Shown here: piece after piece, positions 1 through 9,114 of the stretch | Position numbering within the stretch: the first letter of the stretch is position 1 | How the letters are laid out: each line of letters opens with the position of its first letter | Assembly: GCA_000151295.1 (NCBI GenBank) | Contig: GG745337.1 | Span: forward strand, 187,580-210,018 | DNA length: 22,439 bases | DNA from: Allomyces macrogynus ATCC 38327 | Lineage: Eukaryota > Blastocladiomycota > Blastocladiomycetes > Blastocladiales > Blastocladiaceae | Direction: 5' to 3' | The notes under the pieces: generated by a model | What the model was told of the DNA's origin: nothing | What the model saw: only the letters and a program-made list of their open reading frames with translations | Databases searched by the model: none | Position numbers and translations under genes: made by a program

Positions 1-340
1 TACGACAACATAATAACTGATGACCCCAGCAAAATTAAATATCCTGCTAAAGATTATATACCACAGATCAATACAACCAAAGACATAATTAAAACAACCA
101 GATACACTACGACTCACATCCAACTCTCATCAGTATCAACGCACTCATACACTCTCCATTGACTTCCTTCATAGCAGATAATAATTCGTACCTCACTCCT
201 TATCGTGGTGTTGCATATTTTATATTTCATTCTAAAAAAAACAAACAAAACGACTAGCTACGCTCGCCACTCTCTTATTTTCTCCTTCCCGCTTGTAAAA
301 GAATAAAAATCACATTAGTCGTATATTAACTTCGCCCCTA
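1..340. other. A/T-rich left edge with no recognisable gene
   Basis: This stretch is visibly A/T-rich, with homopolymeric A runs near 235-250, in contrast to the GC-rich DNA that starts at about 345. I see no open frame with coding-like third positions, no tRNA and no terminal repeat. It could be intergenic DNA, a degenerate transposon remnant, or a long intron feeding the coding fragment that follows. A branch-like ATTAAC at about 325-330 followed by a pyrimidine tract supports the intron idea weakly. Confidence 0.5.
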
Positions 341-343
341 CCT

Positions 344-535
344 TCCTTTTCGTGTTCATCCCCGCCGATCCGACCGCCGCCGGTGAAGCACTATGGGGCA
401 CCGACCCCGCCGGCGCAAGCGCCGCCGCCTCCGCCGGCGGTGGCACCTCCGGCGGTGCCGGGGTTGCAGTGGCCGGACGAGCGCGATTTCCCGACGCCGC
501 GCGCGTTTACGGGGCGGCCCAAGGTGTATGTGTGA
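344..535 (+). CDS. Partial: proline/alanine-rich C-terminal coding fragment of an unknown protein
   Basis: One forward frame, open from position 299, shows strong G/C third-position bias from about 360 until a TGA at 533-535. It encodes a run rich in Pro and Ala (PPAQAPPPPPAVAPPAV) and then a less biased tail, LQWPDERDFPTPRAFTGRP, ending in KVYV. This looks like the last exon of a gene whose 5' part lies to the left. No start codon with good context is present. The exon could begin at an AG near 318 or at the AG near 390 that follows a pyrimidine tract. No domain is recognisable and I assign no function. The alternative is a chance open frame in GC-rich DNA. Confidence 0.35.
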   Translation, partial: SFSCSSPPIRPPPVKHYGAPTPPAQAPPPPPAVAPPAVPGLQWPDERDFPTPRAFTGRPKVYV

Positions 536-1688
536 GATGGAGGAGAGGAGAGGAGAAGCGTTGTCGCGGTGCGATGCGCGTGAGAGGTATGGATGGATCC
601 CTGGGTTTTGTGAAGAGAGAATGAATGAATGCAGTTTGACCATTGTCTTATCCTTGCGCGGATCGAGCAAGACTGTTTGCTGCTCAGCACCACAAAGTCA
701 AGCAGCGTTGCGCGTCACCGTTGTTCTCTCGTGCCCAGCTCGCGATCATACGCAGTTTGGCATTTGGTCTTATCGCCTGCCAGCGCGACAACGGCCGGCC
801 GATGAAGCGCAAAGACTTGTCTGAAAAGGTATTTACAGCATGGTCTGCTGCTGTGCTGAGGCTCAAAAAAAAAACATAAAACAGAAAAATAGACCAGGAC
901 ATTACGCTTGCATGTGCGGCGGGATGCGAGCGCGAGAGCTCGAAATTGGGCATGAAATTTGCAACATGGCCAACTCCATTCACATCAAACTGGCACGGTC
1001 CACAAAATAACCACGAGGGCAACAGCTCCCTCACCAGACGCCGCCGGGCAAAGATCATAAAAGTCAGCAACGGAATTCGGACACAAGCGGGGCCACAAAG
1101 AGCGCGAGCCGCGCACGAAGATTGGCAAGAAGAAAATGAGCAACATTACCGATATTGGTCTTCAATAACTCCGTTGGACTCATGCTCATTAAATCAGATT
1201 TTTCGAGCCACACAGGTGTAGGCTTTCGAAGCATAATTCTAATCCTTGTCCATTGGAGAAAGATAAAGGCAGCAATCCGTGATCCGAAAACGGATCGTGG
1301 TGCCCCGAGCGGTGGGACGGGCTGGCCGGGTGGAGTTCCAGCTGCTGAACTTGGCGATCCTCTTCAACCCGGCGTCGAGGAGGAGAAGCCGCAACAGAGC
1401 CGTGATGGTGGGGGTTGTTTTGCCAGTGCGCCGAGATCGCGTGCCGGCACATGACGCGTCGCTACGCTCTCCAGAAATCATACGCTGCGGCCACGTCAGA
1501 CGGATGGCTCGGCCACTTGCGCCACACCGACGCGTCGTTCATCTCATCATCGACTTCGCGGCGTCGGGCACCTCGCTCTTTACCTGCAACAGCGTCGACC
1601 ACGACTGCCATCGCGCTGACGACCAGCCCAGCGATCCAGCTCAGCTCAGCTCAGCTCAACGAACGAGCCCCGCCAACCAACCACGACC
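536..1688. other. Intergenic region without a convincing gene
   Basis: About 1.15 kb separates the proline-rich fragment from the START-domain gene. Frames on both strands lack sustained coding-like codon use. Two small items stand out: a perfect inverted repeat GATCCG-AAAA-CGGATC near 1279-1294, and a short run of AGCTC repeats just upstream of the next start codon. A weak minus-strand ORF (684-902) begins with a hydrophobic stretch and is discussed as a finding. The 3' half presumably holds the promoter of the START gene. Confidence 0.5.
1638..1659. repeat. Short AGCTC tandem repeat in the START-gene leader
   Basis: The 5-bp unit AGCTC is repeated about four times (starting CAGCTCAGCTCAGC), roughly 30 to 50 nt upstream of the START-domain gene's ATG. 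It probably lies in the 5' leader or core promoter. The overlapping CAGCTC/GAGCTG motifs could be transcription-factor sites or simple slippage; the sequence does not distinguish these. Confidence 0.6.
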
Positions 1689-2516
1689 ATGCCGCAAGAG
1701 GTGTTTGCCAGCGCGCAGTTTGACGAGGCCATGGCCGAGTTCGACGCGCCTACGACCGACGACTGGGAGTTTGTCACGGAAACGGCCGAGCTCAAGATCT
1801 ACCGCCGGCTGCACGCCGAAGGGTCGGGCCTCTACGAGTACAAGACGTTTGGCACGCTCAAGGGCATGGACGCACAGACCGCGTATCAAGGTACTTTCCG
1901 TCGGCGCGTCCCGAGCGTGACCACTCGCTCACGCGTGGTTCTCAATCTAGTCTACATGGACCTCGACTACCGCCGCGAATGGGACAACCTGAAGCCCGAA
2001 TACCTGCACGTGCGCCCGACGCCGGAGTCGGAATCCGAGGACCACCCGGAATCCGTCTACTGGCGCGTCAAGTTCCCGCTCATGATGGACGACCGCGACT
2101 ACATCCTGTACCGCGAGGCTCGCTCCTTGATCGACGCGCACGGCGAAACTTGCTACGCCGTCCTGCTCGAAGTCGACGAGGACGGGACCGCGGCCGAACC
2201 CGTGCCTTCCGGCGTAATCCGTGTGCGCGAGTATGCGCAGACGGTCGTGTTTGGGCCCGGCGCGCCCGACCCGGACGAGTACACGGCAGTGTACATGCAC
2301 TACTACGATAACCCGGAGACGAGTATTCCCAAGGCGGTTGTGAACTGGGCGATTTCGTCCGGGATCCCGACGTTTTTGAAGAACTTGAAGTCAGCGTGCA
2401 AGAAGTACAAGGCGCGCGGGGAGGGTGGTATGGCGGAGGTGTTGGGGGATGCGGCGGCGGTGCAGGATTTGAAGGCGACACTCGATCAGTCGATGGAGAA
2501 GGCGTTCCAGTTGTAG
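1689..2516 (+). CDS. START-domain lipid-transfer protein, PCTP-like
   Basis: The protein is predicted to bind and move a lipid, probably a phospholipid, in the cytosol. It has no signal peptide or membrane segment and consists essentially of one START domain. Matches to the PCTP/STARD2-STARD10 pattern include an early W-E-F and IYRR, the VYMDLDYRREWD block, VYWRVKFPLMMDDRDYILYR in the middle, and a C-terminal NWAISSGIPTFLKNLKSAC helix. The start has good context (CGACCATGCC). A 60-nt GT-AG intron at 1891-1950 (GTACTT...CTCAATCTAG, phase 1) joins AYQ directly to VYMDLDY, as the family requires. It contains no stop and is a multiple of three, so an unspliced reading inserts 20 residues. The spliced protein is 255 aa. 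The gene is convergent with the RPP40-like gene. The ligand cannot be inferred. Confidence 0.9.
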   Translation: MPQEVFASAQFDEAMAEFDAPTTDDWEFVTETAELKIYRRLHAEGSGLYEYKTFGTLKGMDAQTAYQGTFRRRVPSVTTRSRVVLNLVYMDLDYRREWDNLKPEYLHVRPTPESESEDHPESVYWRVKFPLMMDDRDYILYREARSLIDAHGETCYAVLLEVDEDGTAAEPVPSGVIRVREYAQTVVFGPGAPDPDEYTAVYMHYYDNPETSIPKAVVNWAISSGIPTFLKNLKSACKKYKARGEGGMAEVLGDAAAVQDLKATLDQSMEKAFQL

Positions 2517-2663
2517 ATGGGGGGGTGGAAAAGCCCGTTGTGGCCGTGGTCGTGGCCGATTTTGTATTTCGTCGATGGTCACGCCCGAAATAACACGTCC
2601 TAATCTCCACCCAACTCGAACAAAACGAAACCACTCTCAACCGAACACCAAATCTCAGCGCCG

Positions 2664-4135
2664 TTACGCAACCAGTGCCGCCATCCGTTCGCCCTTGCGC
2701 GGCACGACCCACACAAACACATCCCCCCGCTTCATCCCGCCATGCACCTGCTCGGGCCACGCGTACGCGACCACCACCACCACTTCCTCATCCTCCTCGT
2801 CATCCTCATCCACGTCCATCGCCGGCCCATCCCGCTTGCGCTTCCGACTCCCCACCTCAGGCCGCACCGCGCGCACTACCGCCCTCACATCCTCAGCGCG
2901 CATCACGCCCCGCACCGTGGTCTTCTCCACCCCGTTCAACGTATTCGGTTCGGGAACGCGGTACGCCGACACGTACGCGTCGACCCCATGGCCGTCGTCG
3001 ACGCGGTCGCATTCAGTGCACACGAGCCCGATCCATTCGGTCAGGTCGAGGAGTTGTTCTTGTAGGAGCGGGGAGAGGGTCGTGCGCGCGCGCTGCCGCG
3101 TGCGCGACGGGACGCCGAGGGAGGCGTCGACGGGTGGAGAAGGTGGAGAGGAGGCGGCGGGGTTGAGGAGGGGGGTAAACGACGGGACGCGGATGGTGGA
3201 GCGGCCGGGTGGAGACCAGGCGCGCGTGGTGGTGGTGTGCGAGGTGAAGTGGAGGGGGCGGAGAGGGGTCGGGACCGGATCGGCTGCCACAGCAGTATCG
3301 GTTGCGGGGGAGTTGGTCGCGGTGGTGGGTTTGCTAGCGCCGGTCGGTTGTGGTAGGGTCGTGGTCGACTTGGCGAGTTCGAGAAGCCGTGCAATGGCTA
3401 CCGTGCGATAGCGAGTCAGCCTCGAGTCAATCGTGGTCAAAGATGCGGCCGCACGCCAACGCACCTTCGCTCGACCCCGTCACGGCAATTTCAAACTTGT
3501 CCACGAGCGTGTTGGCAAAGCACCACCGCGCGCGGTCCAAGATCTTGTCGCTGGTGCCCTTGCCGAGCGGTATCGTGATCACTACACCACAACAAACGTG
3601 AACAACGACGCAAGATTATCTGACGGAACACCAGATCGGACGTACCCCATTGATCCCCCTTTTTGACGCGACTCCCCGTCATGCCAAATTGCTGGTAGGC
3701 GTCCTTGCGCAGCGACATGTACATGGTTCCGCCGTGCACCTGCGCAAATGCGGCCACGGACGCGCGTGTGTGCAGCGTCACGGCAGCAAGGTCGTTCGGA
3801 TCTGCAGGGAAAACTGTGAGTCGCTGGTTTCGGAAACAAAAGAGGGTTGAGAAGATGCACACACATTGCCGGATCGCAGCGAGCACGCGCGGGTCGAGGA
3901 AGAGCCCGAGTCGCGCCGTGATCTTCGCGTAGGTGACGGGTGCCGGGAGAGAAAGGAGCGGGCTCGTATGGATCACGTCCACCTGGCAATTGTTCACAAG
4001 CGAATGGTTGGTGCTGGTCGAGATCACGAAGCCAGGAGAACGACGGACCCGGTGGAACAGGCCTTCAGGAACTTGCAGGTCTCGCACAACATCAATCCCG
4101 AGCCGAGCATGGATCAATTTATGTTCGGCGTCCAT
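2664..4135 (-). CDS. RPP40: RNase P/MRP protein subunit p40 homologue (RPP40-like)
   Basis: This is a likely nuclear subunit of RNase P and RNase MRP, which process pre-tRNA and pre-rRNA. The match to human RPP40 is collinear: GGTMYMSLRKDAYQQFG corresponds to the LSLDKDTYEETG region, followed by a SDKILDRARWCF block, then LLDLTEWIG with a YRVPEPNTL block, and a C-terminal WPEQVHGGMKRGDVFVW resembling the family's end. GT-AG introns lie at 3582-3645 (64 nt) and 3398-3464 (67 nt). A stopless 63-nt candidate lies at 3802-3864 (GTGTGT...CCCTGCAG) and another 66-nt one at 3983-4048. With the first three removed the protein is 425 aa, against 363 in human. The start is chosen at 4135 (AACATGG context). 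The frame stays open to an ATG at 4429, so a longer N-terminus is possible. An acidic/basic insert near the C-terminus (SRKRKRD, then a D/E run) is lineage-specific. Confidence 0.78.
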
Positions 4136-4634
4136 GTTGACTCGTGATTCGACGCTGGTGTGGATGCTGAACGTTGCTGGTGTCGTTTGTCCGTCCTGCC
4201 CTTGCCCTTGCTGATCTGGTTGGTTCGATGCACAAGACTTGGTCAAGACACCAAAGAACTGCGGATAGGTATCGTCCCCCACAGCGAATGTTGAGGCCTC
4301 GGGCTCTTGCGGCTGTTGCAGCAAGTTCAGAGCGCCTAAATCAAGTCTGATCAAGCTCGGCGATATTGCCGCACAGTGCGTTCTGTCGGCTACAAAAAGG
4401 ATGTCCAGCGGCACGTGAGTTTGAGTCAACCTGTCGCACCATCGCGTCTTCTGCGACTTCTCCGCTCGGCGCTCGGTGCTCGCCCTCTTCGCTCATCCAA
4501 CTGCCAGCGTCAGATTGCTTCAACGCTCTGCAAGCTTCAGAAATAGGGCCACCTCGAGCGGGCCGAGGAATGAGCGAAACGCTTGCCTCGACCTTCAATC
4601 CTCGCGGTTTGCACAGCCTTCCATCTGTCAAGCA
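4136..4634. promoter_or_regulatory. Divergent promoter region between the RPP40-like and propeller genes
   Basis: The two genes are transcribed away from each other with about 500 bp between the preferred start codons, or 205 bp if the RPP40-like gene starts at 4429. A shared bidirectional promoter is therefore likely. I see no convincing TATA box. The minus-strand frame stays open across 4136-4429 and includes a Gln/Gly-rich stretch, so part of this may be coding. Confidence 0.45.
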
Positions 4635-5919
4635 ATGACATCCTGCCCGTCCTGTGTCATGGCACCACGCATCAGCACGGCATCACGTCTAGCAAAATTG
4701 ATTCCCGCACTGGCCTTCGCCCTCCTCGCGCTCCTGGCCACGTCGGCCACTGCGCGTCAGCTATCTCGCGCCTCGCTCGCAGCAACCGTCCCATTTGACG
4801 CGATTCGGTCATGCCTTACGGACCCGGACGACGTGTTCCAATTCACGTCGCTACCCGCCGGGTTCGAGCCATCTGATGCCATCTTTGACGACCGCTCGAA
4901 CCAGCTGTTTGTTGTGAGCGACGACGGCACGGTTGCCGCGTTCCGGCCCGATGGCGAGTTGGTGGCGACGTGGGGCGTGCAGGTGCCCGACTGGGTGGTG
5001 GAGAGTAGCGGGGTGAAGTTGAAGAAGAGGAAGGGCAAGGGAAGGAAGGGAAAAGTCGCGTCAGTCCGCGCAGATTTGGAGGGGTGCACGATCGTGCCTG
5101 ACCGGTACGAACCGGTTCGGTGGAATGCCGTCTCCCGTCCACGCTTCTCACTTTTCTCCTCTGCTGATAGGCCTGACTTTCTCTACCTCGCCATGGAATT
5201 TCCACCCGCCCTTCTCGAGTTCTCGCTCACGCAGGGCAGAGTCATTCGCGCGTTTCCCCTCGCGTCTTTTATCGGCACCAAACCCACCACGGCCGGTGTC
5301 GAGGCCCTGACGTTTATTCCCGACCCGGCCGCGCCACACGGCGGCTGGTTTGCCGTTGGCCGGCAATCCGACGCGACTATCTTCGTGTTTGACGTGCCGC
5401 CCATCTACGGGACCAGAGTGCACCCGCTCGTTTTGCGCGGCACGATGCAGCCGCCAGGACCGCGCGAGGATCTTTCGGTGCGTTTCTCGAGCTGGTACGA
5501 AACGAATTTAACCTGCCCTGACCGTCGGTCCCTGCAGGCTCTCCTCGTTCTCCCCGGCGAGGAACAGCTCGTCGCCGTCTTCGACAAGCCACAAGTCGCG
5601 GTCGCCATTGACTTGCGCGACGCCCGTTTCGTCAACGAGCTGCTCGCACCGACGACGCTGAGCTCAGCGGTTCATGTCGATGTGGCGCGCGGACCGGAAG
5701 CGATGACGGCAACGACGCCGTATCGTGGCATCGAGGCGTACGTGTTTCCCATTTTGCTCATGACACACGGCGATGCGCTCACACGGTGGAGTGGATAGGT
5801 TTGCCTTGGCGCGGACCGGGCCCGACCGTGACCGGCTGATGCTGTTCCTTGGGCTCGACGTCAACAAGAGCAAAACGCGGGAGCTGTACCGGTTGACGTG
5901 CCGCGTCCGGGAGCCGTGA
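4635..5919 (+). CDS. Secreted beta-propeller protein of the SdiA-regulated / esterase-like type
   Basis: The protein starts with a signal-peptide-like segment (basic RLAK, then hydrophobic LIPALAFALLALLATSATA) and is predicted to be secreted. Three introns are inferred: 5105-5170 (66 nt), 5478-5537 (60 nt, ends CCCTGCAG) and 5738-5798 (61 nt). Removing them restores family-like blocks: DLEGCTIVPDRPDFLYLAME, EDLSALLVLPGEEQLVAVFD and RGIEAFALARTG. These resemble the repeated 'D-x-E-G', 'DLS-A' and 'GIE/GVA' blades of the SdiA-regulated (PF06977-like) propellers. The C-terminal exon runs to TGA at 5917-5919, giving 365 aa. The first two introns are stopless multiples of three, and the third hides the true C-terminus behind an in-frame TAG. 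A Lys/Arg-rich loop (KLKKRKGKGRKGK) sits before the DLEG block. A second ATG at 4659 is an alternative start. The substrate is unknown. Confidence 0.72.
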
Positions 5920-6511
5920 GGTCGTGGCGTCGGCCAAGAGGCCTGCCGCGCGACCGTTTCCGTTTGAAACCGTTCGATTTGGCCAGGCACGGCGTGGGCT
6001 GTGACTCCGTCTCGTAGATGAAAATCCGTTCCCATTTTCCTTGTCTTGTCGTGTTTGGATGATTGCCCACCTCTTTGGGTGGTCTCAGACTCGCTTGCGC
6101 TCATGATCGCAGGACTGGAAGTCCACCGCACCAGTCTGTCCGGGATCGCATTCTCGACTCCGACTGACGGGTCGAGGTGCAGTCGCGGAGTGGCAGAGGA
6201 ATTTTGACGTTGAAATGCTTTGGGCGAGGATGAACCGCAAACAGATCTACAGCAGGACTGCGAGACGAATCAAGGGCGCACGTGAGCGCGGAATCATCTC
6301 CCAGTGCGCCGCAACGAACAGCCAAGATCACAGACCGCTTCCGGTTCATCACTTCCTGCTTTCTGCTCCGGCCACCGCGACCAGCTGCAATTTCTTTTAT
6401 ACCAGTGGCTCCCGCGCGTTTGCTCGAAGCACGCCAACCAGTAGCAGCACACGAGCGCCCACCAGGCCCGATTAATCTCTTCGCTCAACCATCACCACAC
6501 TCCCAGGCATC
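5920..6511. promoter_or_regulatory. Intergenic/promoter region upstream of the aminotransferase gene
   Basis: About 590 bp separates two genes on the same strand. No frame looks coding. A TATA-like TTTTATACC lies at 6395-6403, about 110 nt before the aminotransferase ATG, and is a reasonable core-promoter candidate. Nothing else is recognisable. Confidence 0.4.
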
Positions 6512-8037
6512 ATGATTCCCGCATCGACCCTCGCATCCGTCACGGCCCGCGCCGCCGCTCGTGCCGCGTCCAAGGCGCCCCGTCACGCGCTCCTCGCCGC
6601 GGCCGCTCACGCATCGCGCACGCAATTCGCGCGTCACCAATCCACGATCACGTCGCCCGCGCACCTGATCCCGCTCTACGGCCGTCCCGAGGACGTGGTG
6701 CTCACGCACGGCAAGGGCGCGCTCCTGTGGGACAGCAAGGGCCGCGAGTACATTGATCTGACGGCCGGGATTGCCGTGTGTTCGCTGGGCCACGCCGACG
6801 CGCAAGTCGCGGAAGTGCTGGCCGACCAGGCGAGCAAGCTCGTGCACGTGTCGAACCTGTTCCGTAATCCGTGGGCCGAGCAGCTCGCTGACCAGCTGGT
6901 CGAGTCGGCCAAGCGCGATTATCTGCCGGCGAGCGAGCAGGTGACGTTGGGCGAGGGGAAGGCGCTGTCGAGCGTGTTTTTCTGTAACTCGGGGTACGGC
7001 TGTTGATCCGGCCACTTTCGACGCTCAAGATCTGCAGGCTCACGAGTCTTTTTGTTCCCCATCTCAGCACCGAGGCCAACGAGGCCGCGATCAAATTCGC
7101 GCGCGCACACGCGCCCGACCCCAACAAGTACCGCATCTTGACCTTCTCGAACGCCTTCCACGGGCGCTCCATGGGCGCGCTCTCGGCGACGCCCAACAAA
7201 AAGTACCAGGCGCCGTTCGAGCCGCTCGTGCCTGGGTTCCAGTCGGTCGCGTACAATGACCTGGCCAGTGCGCGTGCCGCGCTCGAACAGCACAAGGGCG
7301 AATTTTGCGCGATCATGCTCGAGCCGTTGCAGGGTGAGGGCGGTGTGTGGCCCGCGGACGAGTCGTTTTTGCAAGGATTGCGCGCGCTCGCCGACGAGCA
7401 CGGGTGTATCCTCATCTTTGACGAGATCCAGTGCGGTTTGTCGCGCACCGGCCGCAAGTGGGCGCATCATTGGTCCAAGGTCACGCCGGATATCTTGACG
7501 GCGGCCAAGCCGCTTGGGAACGGCACGTCGTTGTCGTCTTAATCCACCACCGCTCATCTTGTCGCTCACACTGTTCGTTTCTGCACAGGTGTCCCCATCG
7601 GCGCCGTCATGGTCAACGCGACCGTCTTGACGTCGCTTGCGCCGGCCTCGCACGGCACGACGTTTGGCGGCAACCCACTCGCGTGCCGCGTTGGATCGCA
7701 CGTGCTCGACCGACTCACGGCACCCTCCCTTCTCGCGCACGTGGCCCACATGGAGTCGCTCGTGCGCGACCGGCTCGCCGGGATGCAAAAGGCGGTACCC
7801 AAGGCCGTGACGGGGTCGCGCGGGCGTGGTTTGATCTGGGGGCTCGAGCTGGACAAGAGCATCCCGGACGCGGGTAAGAATGTGGTCGCGGCGGCGCGCA
7901 AGAACGGCGTGCTCGTGTGCACGGCGGGCAAGGACGGGAACGTGGTGCGCATTGTGCCGCCGCTCACGATTGAGGAGAAGGTGCTGCACAAGGGGTTGGA
8001 TGCGATCGAGGCGGCGGTGCAGACGCTTGTCAAGTAG
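6512..8037 (+). CDS. ARG8: Acetylornithine aminotransferase, mitochondrial
   Basis: This is a PLP enzyme of arginine biosynthesis that converts N-acetylglutamate semialdehyde and glutamate to N-acetylornithine and 2-oxoglutarate in the mitochondrial matrix. It is a class-III aminotransferase with a 45-50 residue Arg/Ala/Ser-rich, acid-poor N-terminus typical of a transit peptide. Motifs include NSGTEANEAAIKFAR (PLP phosphate region), NAFHGRSMGALS, EPLQGEGGV, IFDEIQCGLSRTG (cofactor-binding Asp279), the Schiff-base Lys308 in TAAKPLGNG, and HGTTFGGNPLACR. Exons are 6512-6993, 7068-7522 and 7589-8037, giving 461 aa, normal for the family. Intron 1 (6994-7067) is GT-AG. Intron 2 (7523-7588) restores GNGVPIGAV only if its donor is GC (GCACGT...TGCACAG). 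The start context is ATCATGA. Confidence 0.95.
7523..7588 (+). other. Non-canonical GC-AG intron in the aminotransferase gene
   Basis: The conserved junction K-P-L-G-N-G-V-P-I-G-A requires a phase-1 intron after AAC G and before GT GTC CCC. No GT dinucleotide lies in that phase near the donor. The only donor giving the right frame starts GCACGT. The intron is 66 nt, contains an in-frame TAA, has CTCAC near the branch position, and ends TTTCTGCACAG. Confidence 0.75.
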
Positions 8038-9114
8038 AGAGTAAACCTGGTCTGGATAATGCATCTGAAATCGTGCAATTGCATCCGATCGAAAGCATGG
8101 CTTTGTCCATCCCCTCGCGACCGGGGAGTGCTCAGCAAGTATGAACCCTCCACCCCTGCTCGGCTGAACGTGCAGCCTTCAAAGCAACACGGTATGAACT
8201 TGAATCATCAACTTTGAGTCAAATTGAATATGAGCCTTGCGTCGGTGCAATACATGTTGACCATCAAAAGCACAACCAAAACAAAAGTCAGTAAAAAGCG
8301 GGTGGACCAGGGACACAAACGGACCAGGAGTACGATTCGCCGGAATGCACCCAAGTTCCAAGGGAAACTTCTAGCGTGTGTAATGCATCGTCCAGGATTC
8401 GAACCTGGTTCACACCCTCAGGACGCTGCTCCTGGACAAACGTCGCGCAATTTCACTTCGTTCGGCCAGAGAATGATGGTGCCAGCACCTCATGGGCCGT
8501 GAAGGCGAGCAAGTTTGGGTACACATTTCTAAAATGCAATTGTCCTCACAACATCACGTCACAAACAAGGTGGATATCGAAATCAAGCTCCGCGCATACT
8601 GCGTAGAGTACTTGGAGCAACCCCGCTTGAACTGGAGCACAATGTGCCTGGTTGGCATCGTTGGCTGCAAGGTCAAGGCTGTCGTCAAGGCGGTAGGAAT
8701 AGTTGATGTCAGAGCGGCATGTATTGTGGCGCGTAGCCACGTTCTTAAATATTTTCGTCTGTGCAACTGAAGCACCAGCACAGGAGCAACATTTCAGCCG
8801 ACAGTCACTCTTCATTTGCCCTCAAGTTGTGTCCGTCGTGGCTGTAGTTCCGGTCTGCTGCGACGCGCGATTGCGTTTCCATTGAGTTGCGACTGTTGCA
8901 GTTGGAAAGCCATCGATCAGCGCTGTACTATTAACAATTGGGTCACGACGGTGAACCATCAAGATGATGTTCAGCGCGCTCATGGTCAATGATATGATGC
9001 CCGCCATCAATGGGTTTGGTCGCACGGTAATGCAATGAAACGGGAATGCATGTATTATTTCGACTACGGGGAAAGCACATTGCGGCCAACCGCATCCAAC
9101 CAACGGACGTGGTT
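8038..9114. other. Lower-GC intergenic region with weak ORFs and a tRNA-like relic
   Basis: About 1.1 kb lies between the convergent aminotransferase and NDUFA6 genes. Base composition is lower in GC than the flanking exons. Open frames exist on both strands (for example 8492-8770 plus, 8546-8815 minus and 8822-9009 minus), but none has family features or clear codon bias. A perfect tRNA T-arm/B-box sequence occurs at about 8388-8404 without a matching acceptor stem. The region may hold decayed repeats or 3' UTRs. Confidence 0.45.
8381..8475 (-). pseudogene. Possible tRNA relic (T-arm with perfect B box)
   Basis: The minus strand contains CCAGG-TTCGAAT-CCTGG, a perfect 5-bp T stem with a canonical loop and an exact GGTTCGAATCC B box. 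About 60 nt upstream is a partial A-box-like TGGCCGAACGAAG. The 7 nt after the T stem (ACGATGC) find no paired 5' acceptor strand, and I could not fold a clear anticodon arm. A degenerate class-II tRNA or SINE-like element is possible. Confidence 0.3.

Noticed and set aside
1279..1920. 213-codon forward frame upstream of and overlapping the START gene
   Set aside because: It overlaps the START coding region in another frame, is Arg/Pro-rich and carries no family motif.
6919..8064. 381-codon open frame antisense to the aminotransferase gene
   Set aside because: It is a frame shadow of GC-rich codons on the opposite strand, runs through two introns of the true gene, and has no recognisable domain.
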